58,297 bases of DNA, taken from Pseudomonadota bacterium. GTDB taxonomy: Bacteria; Pseudomonadota; Gammaproteobacteria; Steroidobacterales; Steroidobacteraceae. Position numbers and translations under genes: made by a program. The stretch is from NCBI GenBank assembly GCA_025355245.1, contig JANXZZ010000171.1, forward strand, positions 1 through 58,297. Direction: 5' to 3'. The notes under the pieces were generated by a model. That model was not told the DNA's origin, did not search any database, and saw nothing but the letters and a program-made list of their open reading frames with translations. How positions within the stretch are numbered: the stretch's first letter is position 1; each line of letters begins with the position of its first letter. This document shows positions 1 through 9,577 of the stretch, one piece after another.

Positions 1-901
1 GAACCGTGACCAGGGAGATGACGGTGACCAGCATCTCGCCGCCGTTGGGCAGCACCACTTTGGCCGCGGTGGCTGCCGGCAGCGTCGACGCGGCGAGCAC
101 GGGTATCGGCAGCACCCGGAGGATCGCCAGGTTGATCACGACGTACAGCGCCGCGATCAGCAGCGTACCGCCGATGATCGCGCGCGGCAGCGTGGCGGCG
201 GGATTGGAATTCTCCTCTGAGAAATAGATCGGCGAGTACCAGCCGTCGAACGTGACCAGGACCGACCGTAGTGCCGTTACGATCGCGCCCAGCATTGCGA
301 TTGAAAAGAGCGGCAGCGAAGCCGCCGTCACGCCGAGCGGCGGCGCAGCGACCAGGGTCGCTGGCGTCGCGACGAAGCAGGCCGCGACCAGCGTCAGCAG
401 CATGACACCGACCGCGACGCTGATGACGCCGGTCAGCGCGCTGCTGATCTTGAGGCCGATCCAGTGGGCGGCGGTGAAGAGCGCGAGGATGGCGATGGTC
501 GCGCCTTGCGCGTGCGCGCCGGCCGTCGGCCACAGGGAGCCGAGAAACGTCGTCGCCGTGAGGCACGCGTACGCGACGGACGACACGTTGTTTAGCCAGT
601 CGCTCCAGCCGACGACGAAGCCGCCGCCTTTGCCGAACGCGCGCCGCGCGAACACGTAAAACCCGCCGGCCTCGGGCAGCATCGCCGACAGCTCCGCGAT
701 CGCGACCGCACCCAGCACCGCATACAGAGCGCCGAGGATCCAGAAGAGCATGATCAGCCGCGAGTCGCCGAGCGCCGCCGCGAGTGTCCCGGGGAGTCGC
801 AGAATGCCAACGCCGACGGTTCCGCCGAACGCGACCGCGAGCCCGAAGCCCAGCCCAAGGATTCTTCGTAGCGGGCGCGCGCGCGTGGGCTCCGTCGTCA
901 T
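1..901 (-). CDS. APC-family amino acid permease (3' end outside window)
   Basis: The reading frame starts with ATG at 901-899 and stays open to the left edge, giving the first 300 residues of an inner-membrane transporter. The N-terminal glycine-rich helix reads GLGFGLAVAFGGTVGVGILR, the substrate-binding TM1 pattern of amino acid/polyamine/organocation (APC) permeases. Further long hydrophobic helices follow, and a motif LPEAGGFYVFARRAFG near residue 75 is typical of the family. It probably imports an amino acid by cation symport; the substrate cannot be told. It lies 96 bp downstream of the lactate permease on the same strand and may be cotranscribed with it. Confidence 0.85.
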   Translation of the reverse strand, partial: MTTEPTRARPLRRILGLGFGLAVAFGGTVGVGILRLPGTLAAALGDSRLIMLFWILGALYAVLGAVAIAELSAMLPEAGGFYVFARRAFGKGGGFVVGWSDWLNNVSSVAYACLTATTFLGSLWPTAGAHAQGATIAILALFTAAHWIGLKISSALTGVISVAVGVMLLTLVAACFVATPATLVAAPPLGVTAASLPLFSIAMLGAIVTALRSVLVTFDGWYSPIYFSEENSNPAATLPRAIIGGTLLIAALYVVINLAILRVLPIPVLAASTLPAATAAKVVLPNGGEMLVTVISLVTV

Positions 902-997
902 TGTTTTTTCGCCGCCCCGTGGATCAGACCGAGGATGCCTGCTGCGCGCTGCGGCAGCAAGCAGGCATCCCGGCGCGCCGCGAAGCCTGCCGCGGTC

Positions 998-2812
998 TCA
1001 GTGAACCGCCGGCAGTGCCGGAATCATTCCCGGGAACACGTAAGCCTGCAGGAGCGCGATCAGGCCGATCACCGCCGCGCCCGCGATGGAGTGCCAGAAG
1101 ACAGTCCGGAAGATCGGCCCGAGCGCATGCGCGCGGTCCTTCGGGTCCTCGTAGCAGGCGGCGCAGGCGACCATGATCGACTGCGCATCGATCATCTTTC
1201 CCATGACGCCGCCCGTTGAATTGGTCGCGACGGTGAGAACGGGATTCAAGTGCAACTGCTCGGCGGTAATTCGCTGCAGGCTGCCGAAGAGAGCATTGGA
1301 CGCGGTATCGGAACCGGTCAGGAAGACGCCGAGCCACCCGACGTAGGCTGCGAAGAACGGGTAGAGGCCGCCCGCGCTCGTGAATGCGAGCGCCAGTACC
1401 GCGTCGCTGCCGGCATACCGAGTCAGGTACCCGAGTCCCAGCACCAGCGACATCACGAGGATCGGCACCTTCATCCGGCGCAGCGTCTGCGCGACCGCCC
1501 GGCCCCAGAGGGCCGGGCTCAGCCGCAACACGAGCCCCGAGAGGACGGCTGCTACAAAGACGCCCGTACCGGCCGCAGAGAGCCAATTGATCGTGAAGCG
1601 CGCAACTTCGGGCTTCGCGCCCGCGGCAACGACGGGCGGCATGCGCTGCACCAGGTTGTGGAGCAGCGGCATGTCCCAGACCGGCAGCGAGAGCGTGCCC
1701 TTGAATGCCGACCCGAGAAGCGTCGTCGAGAAAGTGACGCCCGCGAAGAGAGCATTTAGGTACTTCTTGAAATCGGGCATGCCCCACAGCGCGCAGCATA
1801 CGATCAGGATCATCCACGGTAGCCATGCGTGCAGCGTCTCGCCGACCGAGTAAGCGTACTTCCATTTGCTGCGATCGGTCATCGCGGTCGCCGTACTTCC
1901 GCCGGCAACCGCGAGCGCCTCGCGTTCGCTCCTGAGGAGGAATTGCGTCTTCGGATGCCACACGAACCGTAGGAACAGCGCCGTGCAGATGACCGAGAAG
2001 GCGCCGGCGACTACGTCCGTCATCAGGTGCAATTCAGCGGAACCGGACGCGAGGAACTGCACGAGCGCGAACGACACACCGGCGCACAGCGCCGCCGGCC
2101 AGACCTCGAAGACCTGCTTCCACGTGCCGCCTTCCATTTTCACGAACGTCGCCACCAGCCAGAACGGCACGAGCACCGACACGAACGGCAGCTGCCGGCC
2201 CGCCATCGCGGAAAGCGTTACCTGGTCGAGGCCGCTGACGGACGAAAGCGTCACGATCGGCGTGCCGATCGCACCCCACGCGACCGGAGCGGTATTGGCG
2301 AGCAGGTTGAGGACCGCGGCCTGAAACGGCCTGAAGCCGAGGCCTACCATCACGGCGCCCGCGATCGCGACCGGCGTTCCGAAGCCGGACGTGCCTTCGA
2401 TGATCGCACCGAAGGAGAACGCGATCAGCACGCACTGCAGGCGGCGGTCGAAGGAAATATGGACAATGGACTCTTTCACAATCTCGAAGCGGCCCGTCAA
2501 GACCGTCATCGTGTAGAGGAACATCGCGGCCACGACGATCCAGCAGATGCCAAGAAGTCCCGAAAGCGTGCCGAGCGCGAACGCCGACGACGCCGACAGG
2601 AACGGCATCCGGAACACCAGGCAGGACACGAGGAACGCCGCGAGCACCGCGTAGAAGGCCGCGTACGGTGCGGCGATCCCGCGTCGCGAATTGCCAGCGG
2701 CGTCGCGGTACGGGTGCAGCGCGAGCAAATAGAGGAGCACGGCGATCGGTACCGCCGCCGCGACGGTCGACAGGAATGCGCTGTGCAGCGGGTCGTAGCT
2801 TTGCTGGTACAT
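998..2812 (-). CDS. lctP: L-lactate permease
   Basis: 604-residue inner-membrane protein of the LctP/LldP family, which imports lactate (and glycolate in some members) with protons. Diagnostic stretches are GAIIEGTSGFGTPVAIAG at about 135-152, NTAPVAWGAIGTPI near 173 and TGSDTASNALFGSLQ followed by NSTGGVMGKMI near the C-terminus. At least a dozen hydrophobic helices are visible. It is slightly longer than E. coli LldP (about 550 residues). ATG start. No lactate dehydrogenase genes adjoin it, but glycolate oxidase glcDEF lies 28 kb away. Substrate range within the family is an inference. Confidence 0.93.
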   Translation of the reverse strand: MYQQSYDPLHSAFLSTVAAAVPIAVLLYLLALHPYRDAAGNSRRGIAAPYAAFYAVLAAFLVSCLVFRMPFLSASSAFALGTLSGLLGICWIVVAAMFLYTMTVLTGRFEIVKESIVHISFDRRLQCVLIAFSFGAIIEGTSGFGTPVAIAGAVMVGLGFRPFQAAVLNLLANTAPVAWGAIGTPIVTLSSVSGLDQVTLSAMAGRQLPFVSVLVPFWLVATFVKMEGGTWKQVFEVWPAALCAGVSFALVQFLASGSAELHLMTDVVAGAFSVICTALFLRFVWHPKTQFLLRSEREALAVAGGSTATAMTDRSKWKYAYSVGETLHAWLPWMILIVCCALWGMPDFKKYLNALFAGVTFSTTLLGSAFKGTLSLPVWDMPLLHNLVQRMPPVVAAGAKPEVARFTINWLSAAGTGVFVAAVLSGLVLRLSPALWGRAVAQTLRRMKVPILVMSLVLGLGYLTRYAGSDAVLALAFTSAGGLYPFFAAYVGWLGVFLTGSDTASNALFGSLQRITAEQLHLNPVLTVATNSTGGVMGKMIDAQSIMVACAACYEDPKDRAHALGPIFRTVFWHSIAGAAVIGLIALLQAYVFPGMIPALPAVH

Positions 2813-2992
2813 GAGCCCCCCGAGTCGGTTCTTATTGCTTGCCGTCGAGCGCCGAGTCTAAACCGGACCCGGTGCGGGCGGTCACGGCGTCTGAGGAGCT
2901 ATCGGCGCTCGGCGAAGGCCCCCGGCATCGCGCGCGGCGGCCGCGTCATGCTGCGAAGCGGCAAGACTCGCGTCGGCCGCGAGTTCGAACGC

Positions 2993-3514
2993 TCAGGGCG
3001 CAGCGGGCCAGTCGCAGCCGACCGCCTCGCAGGTCAAGGCCACGAATACCTCGGCACGGATCAGCCACCGCCCGTTCCGCTTGACCCATTGGGCAGAGTA
3101 GCGCCCGCCGATGACGGCCGGCGCCGCGGCGCTGCCGGGGTGGCCCGTCCACTCCCCGGTTTCGAACGCGAGCGGCCAGCGGTCGCTGATCTCGACCGCC
3201 GAGGGTGTCCGGACGTAGATGACAGCCGGGTCCGACGTGAACAGCTGCCGGTACGCCTCGCGTCCGACGACCAGCGGGCCGAGGCCCCGACGGATTACGA
3301 CATCGTCGGTCCAGAACGCCGCAACCCCGTCCGCGTCGCGAACCGCAATCGCCTCGTTCTGCGCGTACCGCGCCGCCTTCACCGCCTGCTCGTCGGTCGC
3401 GTGCGCGGCGGGCGCCGGTCGGTTCGGCATCCCGCAACAACCGCTCGCGCTGAGTGCAATCGCGAACAGGAGCGCTCGCAGGCGCGAGCGCGGGCGGAAA
3501 GGACTTGGCATCAT
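2993..3514 (-). CDS. DUF4440/SnoaL-like (NTF2-fold) lipoprotein
   Basis: 173 residues. The N-terminus is basic then hydrophobic and ends LSASGCC, a plausible lipobox with Cys26 or Cys27 as the lipidated residue, so it is probably an envelope lipoprotein. The rest fits the NTF2-like DUF4440 fold: an N-terminal helix with AVRDADGVAAFWTDDVVIRRG, followed by beta strands including GGRYSAQWVKRNGRWLIRAE, the usual closing strand pair. Such domains are small-molecule binding or enzymatic, and the function here is unknown. The gene stands alone, separated from lctP by 180 bp in which I see nothing. Confidence 0.75.
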   Translation of the reverse strand: MMPSPFRPRSRLRALLFAIALSASGCCGMPNRPAPAAHATDEQAVKAARYAQNEAIAVRDADGVAAFWTDDVVIRRGLGPLVVGREAYRQLFTSDPAVIYVRTPSAVEISDRWPLAFETGEWTGHPGSAAAPAVIGGRYSAQWVKRNGRWLIRAEVFVALTCEAVGCDWPAAP

Positions 3515-3607
3515 GACAGCGCCGACCTGCAGGACATTTGAATGGGAGGCTCGTGAGTCAAGCGTAACATGGCGATCTCCGCACGACCCTGAGAGCGAGG
3601 CGCCCGC

Positions 3608-3937
3608 GTGAACAGCGACGACACGACAACGAAGCCGACCGCGGAACGCGAAGCATTGCGCGCACTGGTCCTGAACGAGAGCTTCGGCGAACTCGGCAAT
3701 AACTACCTGGGCGCGGAGATCGACGAGGCCGGCGCGCTCATCGTATCGGGCGAGGCATCAGGGCCGATGTGCGAGGCGATGAGCGGCGAGCTCGCATCCG
3801 ACACGTGGCTCACGCTACGAGCGAGGTGGAAAGACGAGCTGTTGCTACGGCTGCTCGCCGACCGGTTCGTGAACGCGCGCGAACTTAACGACTATCTCGA
3901 CTCCCACGCCATCCCGTCCGAGCGGCGCACCGCGTAG
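3608..3937 (+). CDS. small hypothetical protein
   Basis: 109 residues, not recognised. The sequence is acidic and probably mostly helical, with an ERxALRALVLNESFGELGN stretch near the start and ADRFVNARELNDYLDSHAIP near the end. No signal peptide, membrane helix or metal motif is visible. It begins with GTG and is convergent with the beta-CASP gene, 23 bp away. The composition looks like its neighbours, so a real gene is likely but not certain. Confidence 0.5.
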   Translation: MNSDDTTTKPTAEREALRALVLNESFGELGNNYLGAEIDEAGALIVSGEASGPMCEAMSGELASDTWLTLRARWKDELLLRLLADRFVNARELNDYLDSHAIPSERRTA

Positions 3938-3960
3938 GCTCCTTCGCGCAGTCTCTGCGT

Positions 3961-5313
3961 CTAGAGATCGAAAATCTGGCCGGTCGCCGGCATGTCGACA
4001 GGACCCGGCGGCAGCAGCGAGGCAAAGGTGCGCATCGTTGCCACTTCGCCGTGCACCAGGAAGGTGCGCTTCGGTTTTATCCGCGCGTGCCACGCGAGCA
4101 GCTCGTCGCGATCCGCGTGCGCGGAGAAGCCACCGATCGTGTGGACGCGCGCCCGGATGTGAACATTCTCGCCGAGCAGGCGCACGTTTTGCGCGCCGTC
4201 GATGATCTGACGTGCCGGCGTGCCATTGGCGGCGTAGCCGACGAACACCACGGTCGACTCTGCGCGCGGCAGTTCCCGACGCAGGTGGAAAAGCACGCGC
4301 CCGCCGGTCGCCATCCCCGAGCCCGCGAGCACGACCGCACCTGCGCGAACGTCGTTGATCAGGCGCGAGGCGTCGCGGTCGCGCGTGCATTGGAGTCCCG
4401 GCGGCGAAAGCGGATCCTTGCCGGCGGTGAATTCGGCCGCGGCGGCATCGGAGAGGCTTTCGAGATGCTTGCGGAACAGCTCGGTTGCGGCAATCGCCTG
4501 GGGCGAGTCGAGGAACACGCGCATGCTCGCCGGCAGCTGCGAGCGGTCCATCGCGGCCTTCAGGAAGTAGAGGATTTCCTGCGCGCGCTCGAGCGCGAAT
4601 GTGGGGATGACCACGTTGCCGTCGCGCGCGAGCGACTCGCTGACGGCCTGGACCAGTTCCGCGACGGATTCACGGATCGGCCGGTGGAGCCGATCGCCGT
4701 AGGTCGTCTCCATGACGACAATGTCGGAGTCGACCGGGGGCGATGGATCGCGGAGCAGAGGTCGTCCAGCGTTGCCAAGGTCGCCCGAGAAGGCAATGCT
4801 CTTGTTCACGCCGTTCTCGGAAATGTCGAAGCGCGGGCTGGCCGAGCCGAGGATGTGGCCTGCGTCGAACAGTGTGACCTTGACGTTGGCCCCGAGCGGC
4901 GTGGTCGCGCCGTAGGCCAGCGTGCGCTTGAACCGGGCGAGCGTCGTCGTGACATCCTCCGGCGTGTAGAGCGGAGCTTCCGAGTTTCGTTCGGCTTCCT
5001 CGACCTGCAGATGAGCGGAGTCGAGCAGCACGAGGGACGCGAGGTCGCGGGACGCGGCCGTCGTGATGATCTCGCCGCCAAAACCACGCTTCACGAGCAG
5101 CGGCAGCCGGCCGCAATGATCGAGATGCGCGTGCGTGAGCACCACGAGATCGACCGACTTGGGATCGAAACCGAAGTCCGCGCTGTTCTCGGCGGCGAGG
5201 GTCTGGCTCCCCTGGTACAGGCCGCAGTCGATGAGGATCCGCATGCCGCCGGCCTCGAGCAGGTGGCACGACCCGGTGACGTCCTGGTCGGCGCCGTGGA
5301 AGGACAGCTTCAT
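3961..5313 (-). CDS. metallo-beta-lactamase / beta-CASP RNase-like hydrolase
   Basis: 450 residues. An N-terminal metallo-beta-lactamase fold carries HAHLDHCGRLP at 61-71, which ligates two zinc ions. A beta-CASP insert and a C-terminal RNA-specificity (RMMBL) segment follow, with GFSAHADRDELLAW and FLVHGE supplying the last metal-binding histidines. The family cuts RNA endo- and/or exonucleolytically, like archaeal and bacterial CPSF73-type nucleases; the nuclease role is by homology. The start codon overlaps the stop of the upstream LOG gene (ATGA), so the two are translationally coupled. Confidence 0.9.
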   Translation of the reverse strand: MKLSFHGADQDVTGSCHLLEAGGMRILIDCGLYQGSQTLAAENSADFGFDPKSVDLVVLTHAHLDHCGRLPLLVKRGFGGEIITTAASRDLASLVLLDSAHLQVEEAERNSEAPLYTPEDVTTTLARFKRTLAYGATTPLGANVKVTLFDAGHILGSASPRFDISENGVNKSIAFSGDLGNAGRPLLRDPSPPVDSDIVVMETTYGDRLHRPIRESVAELVQAVSESLARDGNVVIPTFALERAQEILYFLKAAMDRSQLPASMRVFLDSPQAIAATELFRKHLESLSDAAAAEFTAGKDPLSPPGLQCTRDRDASRLINDVRAGAVVLAGSGMATGGRVLFHLRRELPRAESTVVFVGYAANGTPARQIIDGAQNVRLLGENVHIRARVHTIGGFSAHADRDELLAWHARIKPKRTFLVHGEVATMRTFASLLPPGPVDMPATGQIFDL

Positions 5314-6290
5314 TTCGTTGATCCTTTGAGTTCAAGGTCCGGCGTACCGGCAGCGGCGTGCCAGCGGCACACGATGTCCCAAGCCTCGGCGCCGGTTTCG
5401 GCGAAGCCGAAGAGTTCGCGATCCTCGGGGTCAATCGTCCCCTCGGCGGCGAGGAAGTCCGAGTTGAAGGCGCCGCGCCAGAAATCGCGTCCTACGAGGA
5501 CCACGGGAACAGCGGGCATCTTGCGCGTCTGCATCAAGGTAAGGGTTTCAAAGAGTTCATCCAGCGTCCCGAAGCCGCCGGGGAATGCGATCAGCGCGCG
5601 CGCGCGCTGCAGAAAGTGCAGCTTGCGGATCGCAAAGTAGTGGAAGGAGAAGCAGAGTTCCGGCGTCACGTAGGGATTGGGATACTGTTCGTGCGGCAGT
5701 GTGATGTTGAGGCCGACGGTCTTCGCGCCGACGTCGCTCGCGCCGCGATTGGCCGCTTCCATGATCCCGGGGCCACCGCCGGTCACGACGACGAGACGGC
5801 CGTTGCAGCGCAGCGACGCCTCACCCACCAGTCGGCCCACCGCGCGCGCCTCATCGTAGTAGCGGCTGTTTGCCAGCAGGCGTCTCGCGACGGCGAGCTG
5901 CCGCGCGACCTTGGCATCGCCGGGAGTCGCCGCCGCCGTATGCTCGAGTGCCGCGACCCGTGCTTTCGCCGTTGCAGGCTCCTTGAGGCGTGTGCTGCCG
6001 AACACGACGATCGTGTGCACGATGCGGTGCTGCTCGAGGAGCAGTTGCGCCTTCTCGTAGTCGATCTGCAGCCGCACGCCCCGCACCGCATCCCACGACA
6101 GGAAATCGAGGTCGCGGTCCGCCGGGCGGTAGCTCGGGCTGGCGAGGATCGCGGCGGTACGGGCCGGCGCCGCCGGATCCTCGGTGGGAGGTTTGGGAGA
6201 ATGGCCCGGCAGCGGATGAATCCGCGGCTGCGTCGAGGTGAGGGAGGGACACGGCGGAAGAGTGTCCGCGCCGCGACGGGGCTCGTTCAT
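5310..6290 (-). CDS. LOG-family (TIGR00730) Rossmann protein
   Basis: 326 residues counted from the ATG at 6290; an earlier in-frame start is possible but lies upstream of any homology. The signature GGGPGIMEAANRG occurs at about 171-183 and PGGFGTLDELFE at 237-248. These mark the lysine-decarboxylase-like/LOG family, whose characterised members are phosphoribohydrolases acting on cytokinin nucleotides or AMP-like substrates. The first 60 residues are proline-rich and probably disordered. It is coupled by a 4-bp overlap to the beta-CASP hydrolase, which suggests a shared nucleotide/RNA context. The exact substrate is unknown. Confidence 0.88.
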   Translation of the reverse strand: MNEPRRGADTLPPCPSLTSTQPRIHPLPGHSPKPPTEDPAAPARTAAILASPSYRPADRDLDFLSWDAVRGVRLQIDYEKAQLLLEQHRIVHTIVVFGSTRLKEPATAKARVAALEHTAAATPGDAKVARQLAVARRLLANSRYYDEARAVGRLVGEASLRCNGRLVVVTGGGPGIMEAANRGASDVGAKTVGLNITLPHEQYPNPYVTPELCFSFHYFAIRKLHFLQRARALIAFPGGFGTLDELFETLTLMQTRKMPAVPVVLVGRDFWRGAFNSDFLAAEGTIDPEDRELFGFAETGAEAWDIVCRWHAAAGTPDLELKGSTK

Positions 6291-6346
6291 GAGGGGGGAC
6301 CTGCGATCAACCGGTGAGCGCCATTCTAGCGAGCTAAGATGGCGGG

Positions 6347-7030
6347 ATGGTGATTCTGTTCGACGTCGACAACACACTTCTGGACAATGACGCGCTCACC
6401 GCGGAGCTTCGCGTGTATCTCGCAACGAGCGGCAGTGCCGCGGCAGCGGAGGAGTACTTTCGGATCCTGGAAGTGCTGCGGGTCGAAGTGGGGTACGCCG
6501 ACTACCTCGGCACCCTGCAACGCTTCCGGGCGCTGCACCCGCGCGACTTTCCGTTTTTCGACGCCGCGCGATTCCTGATCGACTATCCCTTCGCGGAGCG
6601 CCTGTATACCGGGGCGCTGTCCGCGGTCCGCCATGCGGCGACGATCGGAACTGCGGCGATTCTTTCGGACGGCGACGTCGTATTCCAGCCGCGCAAGATC
6701 GAGCGCGCCGGGCTCGCCTCCGAAGTTGGTCATCGGGTACAGATCTACGTGCACAAGGAAGATGAGCTTGGCGAGGTCGAGCGCGCGCTGCCCGCGGATC
6801 ACTACGTGATGATCGACGACAAGCGCAGGCTGCTCGCGGCCATCAAGAAGCATTGGGGCGACCGCGTGACTACCGTGTGGGTACGCCAGGGTCACTACGC
6901 GACGGCTGCGGACGTCAATGAGTACCCGGCCGCCGACCTCGAAATCGCGGCTATCGGAGATTTCGTCGGCTGTGCTCCCGCGACGCTTCGAGATGCCGCG
7001 GGTCCGCGAGCGGTGGCATGGCCGCAATGA
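6347..7030 (+). CDS. HAD-superfamily hydrolase
   Basis: 227 residues. HAD motif I is FDVDNTLLDND with the nucleophile Asp6 and Asp8. Motif II is the Ser in ILSDGD near 107. A motif IV-like VMIDDKRRLL lies near 152 and holds the Mg-binding acidic pair. The helical cap sits between motifs I and II. It is most likely a small-molecule phosphatase of unknown substrate. The start is 56 bp from the divergent LOG gene, leaving room for only one compact promoter region. Its 3' end overlaps the thioesterase gene by 13 bp, implying cotranscription. Confidence 0.85.
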   Translation: MVILFDVDNTLLDNDALTAELRVYLATSGSAAAAEEYFRILEVLRVEVGYADYLGTLQRFRALHPRDFPFFDAARFLIDYPFAERLYTGALSAVRHAATIGTAAILSDGDVVFQPRKIERAGLASEVGHRVQIYVHKEDELGEVERALPADHYVMIDDKRRLLAAIKKHWGDRVTTVWVRQGHYATAADVNEYPAADLEIAAIGDFVGCAPATLRDAAGPRAVAWPQ

Positions 7031-7497
7031 CGGCCGGGGACCTGAGTGCGTATTTGCACGCCCACATTCCGCTGACACGGGCGCTCGCGGTCGAGGTCGT
7101 CGAGGTGAGCGAAGAGATCGTTCGCCTCGGCGCGCCGCTGGCGCCGAATCTCAATCACCGTCAGACGGCGTTCGGAGGTTCGGTGGCCTCCCTCGCAATT
7201 CTCGCGGCGTGGGGTTGGCTGCACGCGCGGCTCGCGAACACCGCGGCAGATTTCCGTCTGGTCATCCAGCACCAGGAGATGGAGTACCTCGCACCGATCG
7301 ACGGCCCGTTCACGGCGACCTGCACCGCGCCACCGGCACTCGCCTGGCAGAAGTTTGCGCGCGCCCTGGCGACTCGTCGCCGCGGACGAATCGACCTCAC
7401 AGCCGAGGTGAGTTGCGATGGCAGAGTGGCTGCGACCTTCCGCGGCACCTACGTCGCGCTCGCCGGCGCTGCCGCGCCGCCGGGCGGAATCGCCTAG
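7018..7497 (+). CDS. YiiD C-terminal-type thioesterase
   Basis: 159 residues resembling the hotdog-fold thioesterase domain found at the C-terminus of E. coli YiiD (FabY). Visible motifs are NHRQTAFGGSVASLAILA at about 48-65, where the central helix starts, and VIQHQEMEYLAPI further on. It is free-standing, with no acetyltransferase domain in front. It overlaps the HAD gene by 13 bp. Probable role is hydrolysis or decarboxylation of acyl-ACP or acyl-CoA; the substrate is not visible. Confidence 0.8.
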   Translation: MAAMTAGDLSAYLHAHIPLTRALAVEVVEVSEEIVRLGAPLAPNLNHRQTAFGGSVASLAILAAWGWLHARLANTAADFRLVIQHQEMEYLAPIDGPFTATCTAPPALAWQKFARALATRRRGRIDLTAEVSCDGRVAATFRGTYVALAGAAAPPGGIA

Positions 7498-7543
7498 AAT
7501 TCCACGCCAGCAGTTATCTTGGCCCCTTCGCGAGGACGGTCCC

Positions 7544-9577
7544 GTGAAACGTAACTTTGACCCACTCATTGGCACGGTTCGCGCGGCGCTCGCCGGTGCT
7601 GCGCTCCTCACGATGACAGCCGCCGTGCACGCGGATGGCAGCCGCACCCTGCAGTACTCGATTCTGAGCGCGGGCCATGTCTCGGGGGCGGAGACCGACA
7701 GCTACACTACGAGCGGCGCTATCGACAGCGCGTTCGAATTCAACGACCGCGGTCGCGGCCCGAACATCAAGGCGCACTACGAGTTCGGTGCCGATGGATT
7801 GCCGCGACGCATCGACGTGACCGGCGTCAATTACCTGAAGGCGAAAGTCGACGAGCATTTTGCGACGACCGCCGCGGGCGTGAACTGGCACAGCGAGGTC
7901 GAGCACGGCGATTCGCCGGTCAAGGGCTTCTACGTGACGAACGACGGCGCGGGGCCCGTCGAGCTTGCGGCGCTGGTGCGCGTGCTCTCCCACGCGAGCG
8001 GCGGGAAGGTCGCTCTTTTGCCGGGCGGCGAGGCGCGCCTCGAATTCGTGGCCGAGGCGACCGTCGAGAGCAACGGCGGCAAGCTGCACGTCCGCGAAGC
8101 GACCGTCAGCGGACTCGACTTCGTTCCGGCGCCCGTTTGGATCGACGACGGTGGCGATTTGTTTGCAATCCCGGGCACGTTCTACGCGATTCTCCGCACC
8201 GGTTGGGAGGCCTCGAACGACTCGCTCCTGAAGCTGCAGTCGAACGCGGGCGACGCGCGCTTCCGGCGTCTCGCCCAGGAACTCTCGCGCCGTCCCGGCC
8301 ATCCGCTCGCCTTCGAGCACGTGCGCCTGTTCGATTCCGAGGCTGCGAGCGCACTCGCGGACCAGACGGTCGTCATCGACGGCGACAAGATCGTCTCGGT
8401 CGGACCCTCCGGCACCGCAACGCTGCCCGCGAATGCCGAAAAGATCGACGGACGCGGAAAGACGCTGCTGCCCGGCCTGTTCGACATGCACATGCACGTG
8501 CAGCCCTCGGACGGTCTCCTCAACATTGCGAGCGGCGTAACCGCGGGGCGCGACGTCGGCAACGACATCGACGAGCTCGCGCGACTCCAGGCGCAGTGGG
8601 AAAGCGGCGACACGATTGGCCCCCGGCTCTGGAAGGCAGGTCTCATTGACGGCCCGGGACCCTACCAGGCGCCGACCGGCGTGCTCGCTGACACGCCCGC
8701 AGCCGCGGAGGCGGCGGTCAACCGCTATGCCGATCTCGGCTACATCCAGATCAAGCTGTACAGCTCGTTGAAGCCCGAGCTGGTTCCGATCATCGCGGCG
8801 ACCGCGCATCGTCGCGGGCTGCGCCTCAGCGGCCACACTCCGAACGGCATGCTGCCCGCCGATTTCGTCCGCGAGGGCGCCGACGAGCTGCAGCACATCA
8901 ACTTCATCTTCCTGAACTTCCTCGCAGCGAAGGTGAAGGATACGCGCACGCCGGAACGCTTCACCGCGGTCGCCGAGAACGCGGCCGGGCTCGATCTCGA
9001 CTCGCCCGCGGTGCGCGATTTCATCCAGCTGCTGCTCGATCACCACACGACGCTCGACGTGACGGTCGCGACCTTCGAGGGGATGTTCACGGGCCGGCCG
9101 GGGCAGGTGCCCGGGGATTTCGCGCCGATCATCGATCGACTCCCGGCGCAGATCCGGCGACAGGCCGTGTCCGAAGGGCTTCCGGTCACGCCGGCGAACG
9201 ACCAACGCTATCGCGACTCGTATACAGCGATGCTCAAGATGACCAAGAAGCTCTTCGATGCGGGCGTGCCGATCCTAGTCGGCACGGACGCGATGGCAGG
9301 CGTCATGCTGCATCGCGAGCTGGAGCTCGAAGTGCAGGCCGGCATACCGCCCGCGAAGGCGCTTCAGAACGCCACGTGGCTGGCAGCGACGGTTCTCAAG
9401 CAGCAGTCGACGATGGGATCCATCCGTGCGGGCAAGCGGGCCGACCTCCTTCTGGTCGAAGGGGACCCGGTCACCCGCATCGGGGACATCCGGCGAGGCC
9501 GTCTGGTCCTCAAAGGCGGCGTTGTATTCGACCCGGCCCGGGTTTACGGCGCGGTCGGCGTGCTGCCGTCGAACTAG
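7544..9577 (+). CDS. exported amidohydrolase-family protein
   Basis: 677 residues from a GTG at 7544. This start places a signal peptide (KRN.. then GAALLTMTAAVHA) at the very N-terminus; an upstream in-frame start would bury it inside the thioesterase gene. The N-terminal 270 residues form a beta-rich domain without recognised motifs. A metal-dependent amidohydrolase barrel follows, with LPGLFDMHMHV (His316 and His318), a LSGHTPNG segment, LVGTDAM for the late Asp, and the closing GKRADLLLVEGDP. This imidazolonepropionase/prolidase-like architecture usually acts on peptides or cyclic amides in the periplasm. Substrate unknown. Confidence 0.85.
   Translation: MKRNFDPLIGTVRAALAGAALLTMTAAVHADGSRTLQYSILSAGHVSGAETDSYTTSGAIDSAFEFNDRGRGPNIKAHYEFGADGLPRRIDVTGVNYLKAKVDEHFATTAAGVNWHSEVEHGDSPVKGFYVTNDGAGPVELAALVRVLSHASGGKVALLPGGEARLEFVAEATVESNGGKLHVREATVSGLDFVPAPVWIDDGGDLFAIPGTFYAILRTGWEASNDSLLKLQSNAGDARFRRLAQELSRRPGHPLAFEHVRLFDSEAASALADQTVVIDGDKIVSVGPSGTATLPANAEKIDGRGKTLLPGLFDMHMHVQPSDGLLNIASGVTAGRDVGNDIDELARLQAQWESGDTIGPRLWKAGLIDGPGPYQAPTGVLADTPAAAEAAVNRYADLGYIQIKLYSSLKPELVPIIAATAHRRGLRLSGHTPNGMLPADFVREGADELQHINFIFLNFLAAKVKDTRTPERFTAVAENAAGLDLDSPAVRDFIQLLLDHHTTLDVTVATFEGMFTGRPGQVPGDFAPIIDRLPAQIRRQAVSEGLPVTPANDQRYRDSYTAMLKMTKKLFDAGVPILVGTDAMAGVMLHRELELEVQAGIPPAKALQNATWLAATVLKQQSTMGSIRAGKRADLLLVEGDPVTRIGDIRRGRLVLKGGVVFDPARVYGAVGVLPSN

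Noticed and set aside
2027-3541. 504-residue plus-strand open frame opposite lctP
   Set aside because: Charged low-complexity antisense of lctP and the lipoprotein gene; no motif.
4051-5640. 529-residue plus-strand open frame opposite the beta-CASP gene
   Set aside because: Antisense of a gene with clear metallo-beta-lactamase motifs.
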